Assembly (NCBI GenBank): GCA_946480015.1
Contig: CAMLIL010000114.1
Location: forward strand, 1-15,863
Reading direction: 5' to 3'
From: an uncultured Oxalobacteraceae bacterium
Lineage (GTDB): Bacteria; Pseudomonadota; Gammaproteobacteria; Burkholderiales; Burkholderiaceae
DNA: 15,863 nt
Of this stretch, positions 1-5,671 are shown piece after piece; position 1 is the first letter of the stretch; every line of letters starts with the position of its first letter. Under the pieces are notes generated by a model. That model saw nothing but the letters and a program-made list of their open reading frames with translations, had not been told where the DNA came from and ran no database searches. The position numbers and the translations under genes are program-made.

Positions 1-702
1 ATCTCCTACGCCGACTTCATCACGCTGCTGTTCGCCTTCTTCGTGGTGATGTACGCGATTTCGGTAGTCAACGAAGGCAAGTACAAGGTGTTTTCGGTGG
101 CCGTCGGCGACGCCTTCGGCACCAAGGAAAAGGTCAGCGGCACCGGCGATATCCAGCCCATGTTCCCGCTGCCGAACGCGCTGCAAAAGCGCCGCAACGA
201 AGCCCTGGTGCGCGAACGCCAGGCGCTCACCAGGCTGGCGCAGGACCTCACGTCCACCCTGGCGCCGCTGGTCCGCGAAGGCAAGGTGCGCGTCACGCAA
301 AACAGCAAGGGCGTCAGCGTCGAGATCAATGCCAGCGTGCTGTTCGACCCGGGCGAAGCGCAGCTCACGCCCGAATCGCGCCAGGCCTTGCGCGCGCTGG
401 CGGCCCTGCTCAAGGACGATCCGCACGCGATCCAGGTCGAAGGCCACACCGATGTGAGTCCGATCAACAATACCCTGTTCCCGTCCAACTGGGAGCTGTC
501 CGCCGTGCGCGCCAGCAGCGTGGTGCGCCTGTTCATCGACAGCGGGGTGGCGCCCGGGCGCCTGACCGCCATCGGACACGGCTCGAACATTCCGGTGGCG
601 TCCAACGACACCCCGGAAGGCAAGGCGCGCAACCGCCGCGTGGCCGTCACGATCCTGTCGGCGCTGCCCGATACCACGACCGAGATCCCGACCGGAAGGT
701 GA
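1..702 (+). CDS. motD: Flagellar motor stator protein MotD, 3' part (5' end outside window)
   Basis: The frame is open from base 1 and gives 233 residues before TGA at 700-702. The start codon lies upstream of the window. The window opens inside the single transmembrane helix (ISYADFITLLFAFFVVMYAI). D5 corresponds to the proton-accepting aspartate of the MotB family (Asp32 in E. coli MotB). The wording after the helix, SVVNEGKYKV, is typical of MotD rather than MotB. A linker follows, then a C-terminal OmpA-like peptidoglycan-binding domain (about residues 95-220). It shows VEGHTD, the NWELSAVRA helix and the closing NRRV motif. With MotC it would form the inner-membrane stator that anchors to peptidoglycan and couples proton flow to rotation. 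MotC would be expected just upstream. MotB itself is the alternative call. Family certain, MotD over MotB likely. Confidence 0.9.
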   Translation: MSYADFITLLFAFFVVMYAISVVNEGKYKVFSVAVGDAFGTKEKVSGTGDIQPMFPLPNALQKRRNEALVRERQALTRLAQDLTSTLAPLVREGKVRVTQNSKGVSVEINASVLFDPGEAQLTPESRQALRALAALLKDDPHAIQVEGHTDVSPINNTLFPSNWELSAVRASSVVRLFIDSGVAPGRLTAIGHGSNIPVASNDTPEGKARNRRVAVTILSALPDTTTEIPTGR

Positions 703-706
703 GCCG

Positions 707-1066
707 ATGAACGGATGGCTTGAAGTTGTCGCCCAGGCTGGTCAGGTCGCCGTCATCCTCACCGTGGAAAATCCGGGTCCGCAGGCGGGCTGCCTGCCCA
801 GGGAACTGGCCGAAGACGAGATCCTGTTCGGCCCCTATCTCGTCGTGCGGGCCGAGGACGGCGCATGCATCGATTACATCGGTCCCAAAGTCAAACGCGC
901 GGCCGGCGATCTGCTGACGCTCGCGCCGCACGCGCAGCTGCGGCACACCATCGACATCACCCGCGCCTATGCCTTCCTGCCGGGGCGGCACACCTATACC
1001 CTGACGCTGGCGGACGGCGTGGCCGTGACTGCGCCAGCCGTCCGCTTCACTTACACGCGCGCCTGA
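707..1066 (+). CDS. Small prodomain-like protein of unknown function, resembles the N-terminal domain of the adjacent M35 peptidase
   Basis: This is a 119-residue gene beginning 4 bases after the motD stop. The purine-rich GGAAGGTGAG over the motD end can serve as its ribosome site, so it is probably co-transcribed with motD. It has no signal peptide and no membrane segment. The sequence looks all-beta. By eye it lines up with residues 24-135 of the neighbouring metallopeptidase. DG (51-52), YIGP (57-60) and KR (63-64) match DG, YQGP and KR there at a constant offset of 29 residues. P74 and Y88 match P106 and Y120 at an offset of 32, and both end in a G..YT strand. It has none of the catalytic domain. 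Its stop (1064-1066) directly abuts the stop of that peptidase on the other strand. A cytoplasmic binding partner or inhibitor of the enzyme is possible, but that is inference. A decayed peptidase fragment is the alternative. Confidence 0.7.
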   Translation: MNGWLEVVAQAGQVAVILTVENPGPQAGCLPRELAEDEILFGPYLVVRAEDGACIDYIGPKVKRAAGDLLTLAPHAQLRHTIDITRAYAFLPGRHTYTLTLADGVAVTAPAVRFTYTRA

Positions 1067-2092
1067 TTACTGCAGCGCGGGGGTGTTCTCGCCGAAGTAT
1101 TCGTGCGAGTCGGCGTTGTCGATGGCCTTGGCGGGATCGCTGGTCGCCAGGCTTGCCGCTCCGGACTGGCCGTACACCCAGTCGTCCGTTCCCGCCACCG
1201 CGTTAAAGTGGCTCATCTCGTGCACCAGCGTGCCGCCTTTCGAATCGGTGCCGGTCATTGGCGCCGACCAGAACGCATTGCACACATAGATGGTGTAGGG
1301 CTGGCTCGGGTACACGTAGGCATAGTAAGACTTCTTGCAGCTGCAATCGACGGTGACGGGCTTGTTGACAAAGGCATCCTTGATGGCGGCGTAGTGCGCC
1401 TTCACCGTGGCCGCCCGCGTTGTGTTGACCGCGCCGAACCACTTGGTGTAACGCGAGCCGAGCGCGCCGTTGACCATGTAGGTGTTGGCATTGGTGGCCA
1501 TGCTGGTGCCGGCCGATATCGCGCTGCTGACGGTACTTTGCTGCGACGCGGTGCAACTGCTGAACGCCAGCCCGGCCGCGGCCGGCGTGGCTTCCTGCAT
1601 CCGCTTGAGCGTGAGCTGTTCCTGGGTGATGCTGCCGCGCGGACGGGCGCCGTCGATCCACAGCGTCACCGGATCCGACTCGATCTCGTTCGCATGGTAG
1701 CGGACGGTGTAGTCGCCGGTGATGTTCATCTCGTACATGCTGGACAGTTCAACCCGCGCCGTATGCGACTTGCCCGGCTGGAGCAGGTAATAGTCGGCGG
1801 CGGTGGGTGCGGGACGCTTGTAGTGCGGTCCCTGGTAGGGAACCTTGACGCCGTCGCGCGTGACGTCGAAGAGCGACTCCTCGATCTCGCCGCCGAACGG
1901 GGTGTGCCACTTGAGCACGTACTGCGGCGTCGATGAGGTATTGGTGATGGTAACTTTGACGAAGATATCGTCGGACTTGCCTAGCGAATGCTTTTCCGGT
2001 GCGATGGTAACGGTGACGCCGTTCGAGGCCGCCTGCGCGCCCATGCACATGACGATTGCTGCCACTGCCATGCCTGCTTTATTCCAGCTCAT
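1067..2092 (-). CDS. Secreted M35-type (aspzincin) zinc metalloendopeptidase, peptidyl-Lys endopeptidase-like
   Basis: The protein has 341 residues when started at the ATG at 2092-2090. That start is preceded by GGAG six bases upstream and gives a good signal peptide (residues 1 to about 21, ending AQA). The open frame runs on to 2230, but those extra 46 codons lack signal-peptide character. Residues 24-145 form a beta-rich prodomain. Residues about 170-341 form the catalytic domain. HEMSH (291-295) supplies two zinc-binding histidines and the catalytic glutamate. GTDDWVYG (301-308) is the aspzincin motif, with D304 as probable third zinc ligand, 13 residues after the first histidine as in fungal peptidyl-Lys enzymes. 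The C-terminal NADSHEYFGENTP is the usual family ending. Cysteines at 180, 250, 252 and 271 may form disulfides. It probably degrades extracellular protein. Lysine preference is only suggested by family resemblance. No link to motility is evident. Confidence 0.9.
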   Translation of the reverse strand: MSWNKAGMAVAAIVMCMGAQAASNGVTVTIAPEKHSLGKSDDIFVKVTITNTSSTPQYVLKWHTPFGGEIEESLFDVTRDGVKVPYQGPHYKRPAPTAADYYLLQPGKSHTARVELSSMYEMNITGDYTVRYHANEIESDPVTLWIDGARPRGSITQEQLTLKRMQEATPAAAGLAFSSCTASQQSTVSSAISAGTSMATNANTYMVNGALGSRYTKWFGAVNTTRAATVKAHYAAIKDAFVNKPVTVDCSCKKSYYAYVYPSQPYTIYVCNAFWSAPMTGTDSKGGTLVHEMSHFNAVAGTDDWVYGQSGAASLATSDPAKAIDNADSHEYFGENTPALQ

Positions 2093-2206
2093 CTGTTTCT
2101 CCGTGTAGAAAATGTTGAGTGGCGGGTTATCGGCGCCGCTTGTGGCGGCAGACTCCCGTCTGCGATCCGGGCCGGCCATATACCGAGCCCAGCCGTAAAG
2201 TCTCGC

Positions 2207-2254
2207 GCCGGCGTGCAAGAATGTAAACATTTATTTCGAGGCAAGCCGGCGTGC
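2207..2254. repeat. 10-bp direct repeat flanking an AT-rich patch upstream of the peptidase gene
   Basis: GCCGGCGTGC occurs at 2207-2216 and again at 2245-2254, 38 bases apart. The stretch between is AT-rich for this window (ATGTAAACATTTATTT). The pair lies 115-160 bases upstream of the peptidase start, in the 270-base gap between that gene and the toxin gene. It could be a regulator site or a chance repeat. I could not assign a convincing -35/-10 pair in this gap. Confidence 0.3.
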
Positions 2255-2332
2255 TACACAAAAGACACAGTTTCAATCGTGCGCTGGCAATGCGGATGAG
2301 GGTGTGCTAACGCGACGGCGCCGCGTGCCATG

Positions 2333-2348
2333 CCCGTCGGGCGACGGG
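2333..2348 (-). terminator. Short GC hairpin after the toxin gene, possible terminator
   Basis: CCCGTC-GGGC-GACGGG is a perfect 6-bp stem with a 4-base loop. It starts 14 bases past the stop codon of the Doc-like gene on the minus strand. No T-run follows on that strand, so it is not a textbook intrinsic terminator. It may stabilise the transcript end or simply be GC-rich chance. Confidence 0.35.
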
Positions 2349-2362
2349 ATGTCGTTCCGGTC

Positions 2363-2761
2363 TTAACTGGGATTCGTGTGCAGATGGACTCTGAACCACT
2401 GCGCCAATTCTTGCTCGCCGATCAATCCGCTGGCCACATCCTGCATTACCTGGATGGCCTCAATGTCGCTGACGCGCAGGGTCTCGTCATTGTCGTGCAG
2501 GAACACCCGTGCGATCACCCAAGCCGTGGCTTTATTGCCATCGGTAAAACCATGATTGCGCGCCAAGCCATAGGCATAGGCTGCGGCAAGGTCGGCCGCA
2601 TCCGGTGCGGGATCCACGTAGGTCAAAAGGTGCTGCGCCCTTCCCAGTGCCGATTCGACGGCATTTTGGTCGCGCAGGCCCGGCAATCCGCCATAGCGCG
2701 CCAGCTGCATGTCGTGAACCGCGTAGACCAGGGATGGCTTGATCCAGCGCCACGCTCTCAC
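2363..2761 (-). CDS. doc: Doc-like Fic-domain toxin (death-on-curing family), variant active-site motif
   Basis: The protein has 132 residues and starts at GTG (2761-2759). This start overlaps the antitoxin stop as GTGA, so translation is probably coupled. The N-terminal part has the Doc-family pattern VHDMQLARYGGLPGLRD (15-31) and ESALGRAQ (36-43). The Fic core is HGFTDGNKATA at residues 70-80. H70, F72, D74, N76 and K77 match the Doc motif HxFxDxNKRTA. Residue 78 is alanine where family members normally carry arginine. The codon is GCC, two base changes from CGC. Doc of phage P1 is a kinase that inactivates elongation factor Tu. Whether this variant keeps that activity cannot be told from sequence. 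The partner antitoxin is AbrB-like rather than Phd, a pairing seen in many proteobacterial chromosomes. Role: chromosomal toxin, possibly stabilising this accessory patch. Confidence 0.88.
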   Translation of the reverse strand: MRAWRWIKPSLVYAVHDMQLARYGGLPGLRDQNAVESALGRAQHLLTYVDPAPDAADLAAAYAYGLARNHGFTDGNKATAWVIARVFLHDNDETLRVSDIEAIQVMQDVASGLIGEQELAQWFRVHLHTNPS

Positions 2762-2985
2762 TTTGCCAACGCTCGCAATATTTCGCGATCGTCATGCATG
2801 ACGCTTTCAGCCAGTGCCATTTGGCGGGCAAAATCCGGATCGTACGGGGTGATGCGAAGTGCACCGTCTGGCGCCTCGGTCAAGTACAGTGTGTCGCCCT
2901 TCTGCACGTTCAACCGCAGCTTGGCCTCCTTGTTCAGGATGAGGCCCTCGGATGCACCGACGGTCGTTACCTTGAGAGTCAACAT
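2758..2985 (-). CDS. AbrB/MazE-fold antitoxin partner of the Doc-like toxin
   Basis: The protein has 75 residues. It starts at ATG 2985-2983, behind a full AGGAGG with six bases of spacing. The N-terminal half (residues 1-48) is a SpoVT/AbrB swapped-hairpin DNA-binding domain. It has the usual order of a short strand with TTVGASEGLILNKEA, then LRLNVQKGDTLYLTEAPDG, then RITPYDPDFA. The C-terminal part (about 50-75) is helical and would wrap the toxin. It should neutralise the Doc-like protein and repress its own promoter. An imperfect palindrome covers the promoter and ribosome-site region just upstream (2997-3014). The gene overlaps the toxin by 4 bases. The domain assignment rests on pattern recognition of the family, and the operon context agrees. 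Confidence 0.88.
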   Translation of the reverse strand: MLTLKVTTVGASEGLILNKEAKLRLNVQKGDTLYLTEAPDGALRITPYDPDFARQMALAESVMHDDREILRALAK

Positions 2986-2996
2986 GTGAGCCTCCT

Positions 2997-3037
2997 ATAT
3001 AACAATGATTATATGGATGCTCGCCGCTGCGCTGCAA
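2997..3037 (-). promoter_or_regulatory. Putative promoter and operator of the toxin-antitoxin operon
   Basis: On the minus strand TATAAT lies at 3013-3008, with TTGCAG at 3037-3032 and an 18-base spacer. The -10 is perfect and the -35 is weak. The stretch 2997-3014 is an imperfect palindrome, ATATAA-N6-TTATAT, covering the -10 and ending one base before the AGGAGG. This is a natural site for autorepression by the AbrB-like antitoxin. It is strikingly AT-rich against its surroundings. Confidence 0.55.
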
Positions 3038-3070
3038 GCGATGCAGCAGACGCGGCAGAAGTAAGCGGGG

Positions 3071-3107
3071 ATCAGCCAGCCACGAACCGCCGTGACGGCT
3101 GGCTGAT
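3071..3107 (-). terminator. Perfect 11-bp stem-loop overlapping the flgN stop codon
   Basis: ATCAGCCAGCC (3071-3081) and GGCTGGCTGAT (3097-3107) are perfect inverted copies separated by 15 bases. The flgN stop (3074-3072) lies in the distal arm, so the stem forms from the last dozen codons. Downstream on the minus strand there is only a weak T-containing stretch. It probably ends or trims the flgAMN transcript and separates it from the toxin-antitoxin operon. It could also be a transcript-stabilising structure. Confidence 0.55.
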
Positions 3108-3539
3108 GCTGGTCTGGCCGGTGGGGCCGTACACGCCGGTGTCGGCAGCGCCGGCGGGCGTGCGCATGGCGTTGATGAGGGTGTGGGTATTGTTGAGTTG
3201 CTTGGAGATCAGCATGCCGTTGACACGGTTGAGCTCTTTGGCCTGGCGGGTGGCCGCCAGTAAATCTTGCCACAGCGAAGCGGCATCCTTGTCGGCGCTG
3301 CGCTCCAGCCAGCCGGTCATGCCGGCATCTTCGGCGGGAAAACCGGCTTGCGCCAGCTGTTGATGGCGGGTTTTCGACAGCGCGGCCATCTGCGTCACCA
3401 GCTGCGACTTTTGCGCCGTCACGGCAGTGAGCCCGTCCGTATCGGCAGCCACCAGCAGGCGCTGCTCCTGTTTCATCAGCTCGATCAGGGTATTGATGAG
3501 CGAGAATTCGTCGCGGACGGTGTGGATCGGACTTGCCAT
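3072..3539 (-). CDS. flgN: Flagellar export chaperone FlgN
   Basis: The protein has 155 residues. It begins at ATG 3539-3537, 25 bases after the flgM stop, with GAGG and AAGG nearby. It is a helical, hydrophilic protein without a signal peptide. The N-terminal helix (FSLINTLIELMKQEQRLLVA, about 12-31) is the usual FlgN start. The C-terminal helix with ELNRVNGMLISKQLNNTH (about 101-118) is the part that in FlgN proteins contacts substrates. FlgN binds the C-termini of FlgK and FlgL in the cytoplasm and delivers them to the export gate; both substrates are encoded in this window. The low-complexity tail (GVYGPTGQTSISQPSRR) is typical of betaproteobacterial FlgN. The terminal codons lie within a perfect stem-loop. 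Confidence 0.9.
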   Translation of the reverse strand: MASPIHTVRDEFSLINTLIELMKQEQRLLVAADTDGLTAVTAQKSQLVTQMAALSKTRHQQLAQAGFPAEDAGMTGWLERSADKDAASLWQDLLAATRQAKELNRVNGMLISKQLNNTHTLINAMRTPAGAADTGVYGPTGQTSISQPSRRFVAG

Positions 3540-3564
3540 TGCCTTAAACCTCGAGTCGCCGGAA

Positions 3565-3873
3565 TCAGCGTTTGCGCGAATGCAGCAGGTCGCGCACTGT
3601 TTCCAGCAAGCCGTCCGCCACTTTCTCGGAATTTACCTGGAACTGACCGTCGGCAATTGCCATCTTGATCCGTTCCACCTTTTTCGTATCGAACACCGCG
3701 TTGCTGCTGCCGACCGCGCTGGCCATGGCCTGGCCCTGCGGCGACAAGCGGACATTGTCGGTGCTGGCGGGCGTGGCGGGGGTAGCCGCCTTCTCCGTGC
3801 CTTTCGCGCTGGTCGCGGGCGTACTTACGCTCGGCAGGCCAGGGCTACTTTTCAGGTTGTCGTTGATTTTCAC
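3565..3873 (-). CDS. flgM: Anti-sigma-28 factor FlgM
   Basis: The protein has 102 residues, near the usual length of about 97. The start is GTG at 3873-3871. It gives the canonical N-terminus MKINDNLKS and is preceded by AAGGA eight bases upstream. The open frame continues to 3942, but the extra 23 codons do not resemble FlgM and run into the sigma-28 promoter, so they are excluded. The N-terminal half is rich in Ala, Thr and Pro and likely disordered. NVRLSPQGQAM (40-50) and the C-terminal helices VERIKMAIADGQFQVNSEKV (66-85) and LLETVRDLL match the sigma-28-binding region. FlgM holds FliA inactive until it is exported through the completed hook. It has its own sigma-28 promoter (3922-3948), which gives negative feedback. 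FlgN follows 25 bases downstream. Confidence 0.92.
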   Translation of the reverse strand: MKINDNLKSSPGLPSVSTPATSAKGTEKAATPATPASTDNVRLSPQGQAMASAVGSSNAVFDTKKVERIKMAIADGQFQVNSEKVADGLLETVRDLLHSRKR

Positions 3874-3921
3874 AGCATCGTCCTTCTCGGGTCGGAGACA
3901 AACACTCCGGGGTATGCGTAT

Positions 3922-3948
3922 GTAACGGCGGCTTGCGTACAAACTTTA
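3922..3948 (-). promoter_or_regulatory. Sigma-28 (FliA) promoter of flgM
   Basis: On the minus strand TAAAGTTT begins at 3948. Its first four bases are followed by a 15-base spacer and then GCCGTTAC (3929-3922). This is 8 of 8 at the extended -35 (TAAAGTTT) and 6 of 8 at the -10 (GCCGATAA), with exact spacing. It lies 49 bases before the flgM GTG, in the 112-base gap after flgA. It allows flgMN to be expressed late, apart from flgA. Confidence 0.8.
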
Positions 3949-3985
3949 GCGCATCGCCGCATATTTCTTGGCCCCGGAAAGCTGT

Positions 3986-4681
3986 CTAAAATACCACTTC
4001 GACCGTCCCTCCCGCTTTGGCCACGCCGCTCAGGATGGCGCCGCCGCTGGTGCGCACCTGCACGACCTGGCCTTCGCCGGCGGTGCCGATGGCGCGCGCT
4101 TCGGCCGAGACCGAGAAGCCGTCACCGCTGCCGACCACGCGCACGGCCTGGCCTTGCTGCACCACCGGTTTGCTGCGCAGCGCGTCGAGCCGCAGCGGCG
4201 CGCCGGCCGCCAGCGCCATGGCGCTGCTGCGTCCCACCGCCTGGCCGATATCGGTGGCCACGCCGTTGGGCAGGGCAGCCAGGTCGCCGCTCACCATGAC
4301 CAGTTGCGAAGCTGCAATCGGCTGGCCCGGCGTCAGGGGCACGGCGGCGGCCACATACTGGCCCAGCACGCTCACCTGAGCCTGAATATACACCGTCCAC
4401 GCGGCCGGTGCCGTGCAGCGCACCCCCACGGTAGTCCTGCCCCACGGACGCGCGCCGGGCTGTTGAAATGCCTGCGGGGCAGGGCAGGCGGCCAGCGCCA
4501 TGCGCGCATCGATATTGCCGACCGTGATCGTGACCTGGCCCGGCAGTCCGGCGCTCTGCGCTTGTAAATATTGCTCCACCACCTGGCGCAAGGCGGCCAC
4601 TTCCTGGCGCCCGGGCGCCGGCTGCTGGGCCAGCGCCAGGCTGGAGCACATCATAAGTGTCGTGACGAGGGCAAGTTTCAT
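3986..4681 (-). CDS. flgA: Flagellar P-ring assembly chaperone FlgA
   Basis: The protein has 231 residues, close to the family norm. The start is ATG 4681-4679, behind AAGGAAGGA. It gives a clear signal peptide, MKLALVTTLMMCSSLALA. The open frame continues upstream to 5251, but that part is antisense to flgB and is rejected. The mature protein has an N-terminal region with two cysteines (66 and 89). A SAF-type domain follows (about 105-168; VPLTPGQPIAASQL, then DIGQAVGRSS). The C-terminal beta domain (170-231) ends TSGGAILSGVAKAGGTVEVV, a hallmark of FlgA. It acts in the periplasm, assisting polymerisation of FlgI into the P ring around the rod. It is divergent from flgB across a 150-base control region. 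The flgM gene lies 112 bases downstream. Confidence 0.93.
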   Translation of the reverse strand: MKLALVTTLMMCSSLALAQQPAPGRQEVAALRQVVEQYLQAQSAGLPGQVTITVGNIDARMALAACPAPQAFQQPGARPWGRTTVGVRCTAPAAWTVYIQAQVSVLGQYVAAAVPLTPGQPIAASQLVMVSGDLAALPNGVATDIGQAVGRSSAMALAAGAPLRLDALRSKPVVQQGQAVRVVGSGDGFSVSAEARAIGTAGEGQVVQVRTSGGAILSGVAKAGGTVEVVF

Positions 4682-4771
4682 CGGTCCTTCCTTGGTATGC
4701 GAGCATTTTGCGCCCGCGCTTGGCGAGCTGAACGGATGAATAGCTTGCCTTTGGGCCGCCTTATTCTTCGA

Positions 4772-4798
4772 TTGACTTGCACACCGCTTCCGTAATAT
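4772..4798 (+). promoter_or_regulatory. Putative promoter in the flgA-flgB divergent region
   Basis: TTGACT (4772-4777) is followed after 15 bases by TAATAT (4793-4798), 34 bases before the flgB start. The spacer is short for sigma-70, which would fit activator dependence, for example on FlhDC. That is inference. No sigma-28 motif was found here. The 150-base region must also drive flgA on the other strand, where I could not pick a convincing promoter. Confidence 0.4.
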
Positions 4799-4831
4799 CG
4801 ACCCTGTCACAAAACGAAAGCGGAGCCCAAT

Positions 4832-5254
4832 ATGATTGGCAAACTCGACGATTACCTGCGGTTCAATGAAGCGGCGCTGAGCTTGCGCTCGCAGCGCCAG
4901 CAATTGCTGGCTTCGAACATCGCCAACGCCGACACGCCCAATTACAAGGCCCGCGACATCGACTTCGCCAGCGCCTTGCAAGGGGTGTTGGCGCGCACCG
5001 AACCGCCCGCCGGCGTGCTGAACAAGACTGCCGCCGGCCACGTCGGCGGCGCCGCGCAGAACGGCAACACGCTGCCGGACGGCACGCCGGTGCTGTACCG
5101 CACTCCGGCCCAGGGTTCGGCCGACAACAATACCGTGGACATGGATGTCGAGCGTAACCAGTTCGCCGACAATGCCCTGCGCTACGAAGCCGGCATCACG
5201 ATGATCAATATGCAGATCCGCGGCCTGATGGCGGCCATCCAGGGAGGTCAATAA
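4832..5254 (+). CDS. flgB: Flagellar basal-body proximal rod protein FlgB
   Basis: The protein has 140 residues. It starts at ATG 4832 with GGAG six bases upstream. The N-terminal helix carries the rod signature [18 protein letters not shown] (29-46), and the C-terminal helix holds [20 protein letters not shown] (112-131). Between them is a short glycine- and asparagine-rich loop, as expected for a small rod protein. It is exported without a cleaved signal and forms the base of the rod next to FliE and the MS ring. It is the first gene of a tightly packed flgBCDEFGHIJ run. The flgC start is two bases past its stop, with the flgC ribosome site (AGGGAGG) inside its last codons. Confidence 0.95.
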   Translation: MIGKLDDYLRFNEAALSLRSQRQQLLASNIANADTPNYKARDIDFASALQGVLARTEPPAGVLNKTAAGHVGGAAQNGNTLPDGTPVLYRTPAQGSADNNTVDMDVERNQFADNALRYEAGITMINMQIRGLMAAIQGGQ

Positions 5255-5256
5255 TC

Positions 5257-5658
5257 ATGTCGCTGTTTAATATCTTCAACGTTTCCGGCTCGGCCATGAG
5301 CGCCCAGGCCCAGCGCTTGAACACGGTGGCCAGCAACCTGGCCAACGCCGACAGCGCCACCAGCGCCACCGGCCAGGCCTACCGCGCCAAGCAGGTGGTG
5401 TTCGAAGCGGTGCCGACCGAAGGCGGCGGTACCGGCGTGAAAGTGCAGCAAGTGGTCGAAGACAATTCGCCGCTCAAGCAAGTCTACGATCCCAAACATC
5501 CGATGGCCGACGACAAGGGCTATGTGGCCATGCCGAACGTCAACGTGGTCGACGAGATGGTCAATATGCTGTCGGCCTCGCGTTCCTATCAGTCGAACGT
5601 GGAAACCATGAACGCGGCCAAGTCCCTGCTCATGAAAACCCTGACGCTCGGTCAATAA
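5257..5658 (+). CDS. flgC: Flagellar basal-body rod protein FlgC
   Basis: The protein has 133 residues, the normal family length. It starts at ATG 5257, two bases after flgB, using AGGGAGG within the flgB end. Signature elements are [20 protein letters not shown] (10-29) near the N-terminus, [20 protein letters not shown] (89-108), and the C-terminal helix [19 protein letters not shown]. It is a proximal rod subunit exported by the flagellar type III apparatus and stacking on FlgB. Tight spacing implies translational coupling to flgB. Confidence 0.95.
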   Translation: MSLFNIFNVSGSAMSAQAQRLNTVASNLANADSATSATGQAYRAKQVVFEAVPTEGGGTGVKVQQVVEDNSPLKQVYDPKHPMADDKGYVAMPNVNVVDEMVNMLSASRSYQSNVETMNAAKSLLMKTLTLGQ

Positions 5659-5671
5659 ACTTTAAGCCATC

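Noticed and set aside
2093..2230. Upstream extension of the peptidase to a start at 2230
   Set aside because: The extra residues do not resemble a signal peptide. The internal ATG at 2092 has GGAG at proper spacing and a clear signal sequence.
4747..4760. A GG-N10-GC arrangement on the minus strand in the flgA-flgB region, possible sigma-54 promoter
   Set aside because: Only the GG and GC match. The -12 element lacks TTGC and the -24 element is poor, so this is expected by chance in high-GC DNA.
4682..5251. Upstream extension of FlgA to 5251
   Set aside because: The extension is antisense to flgB and the divergent control region. The signal peptide begins at 4681.
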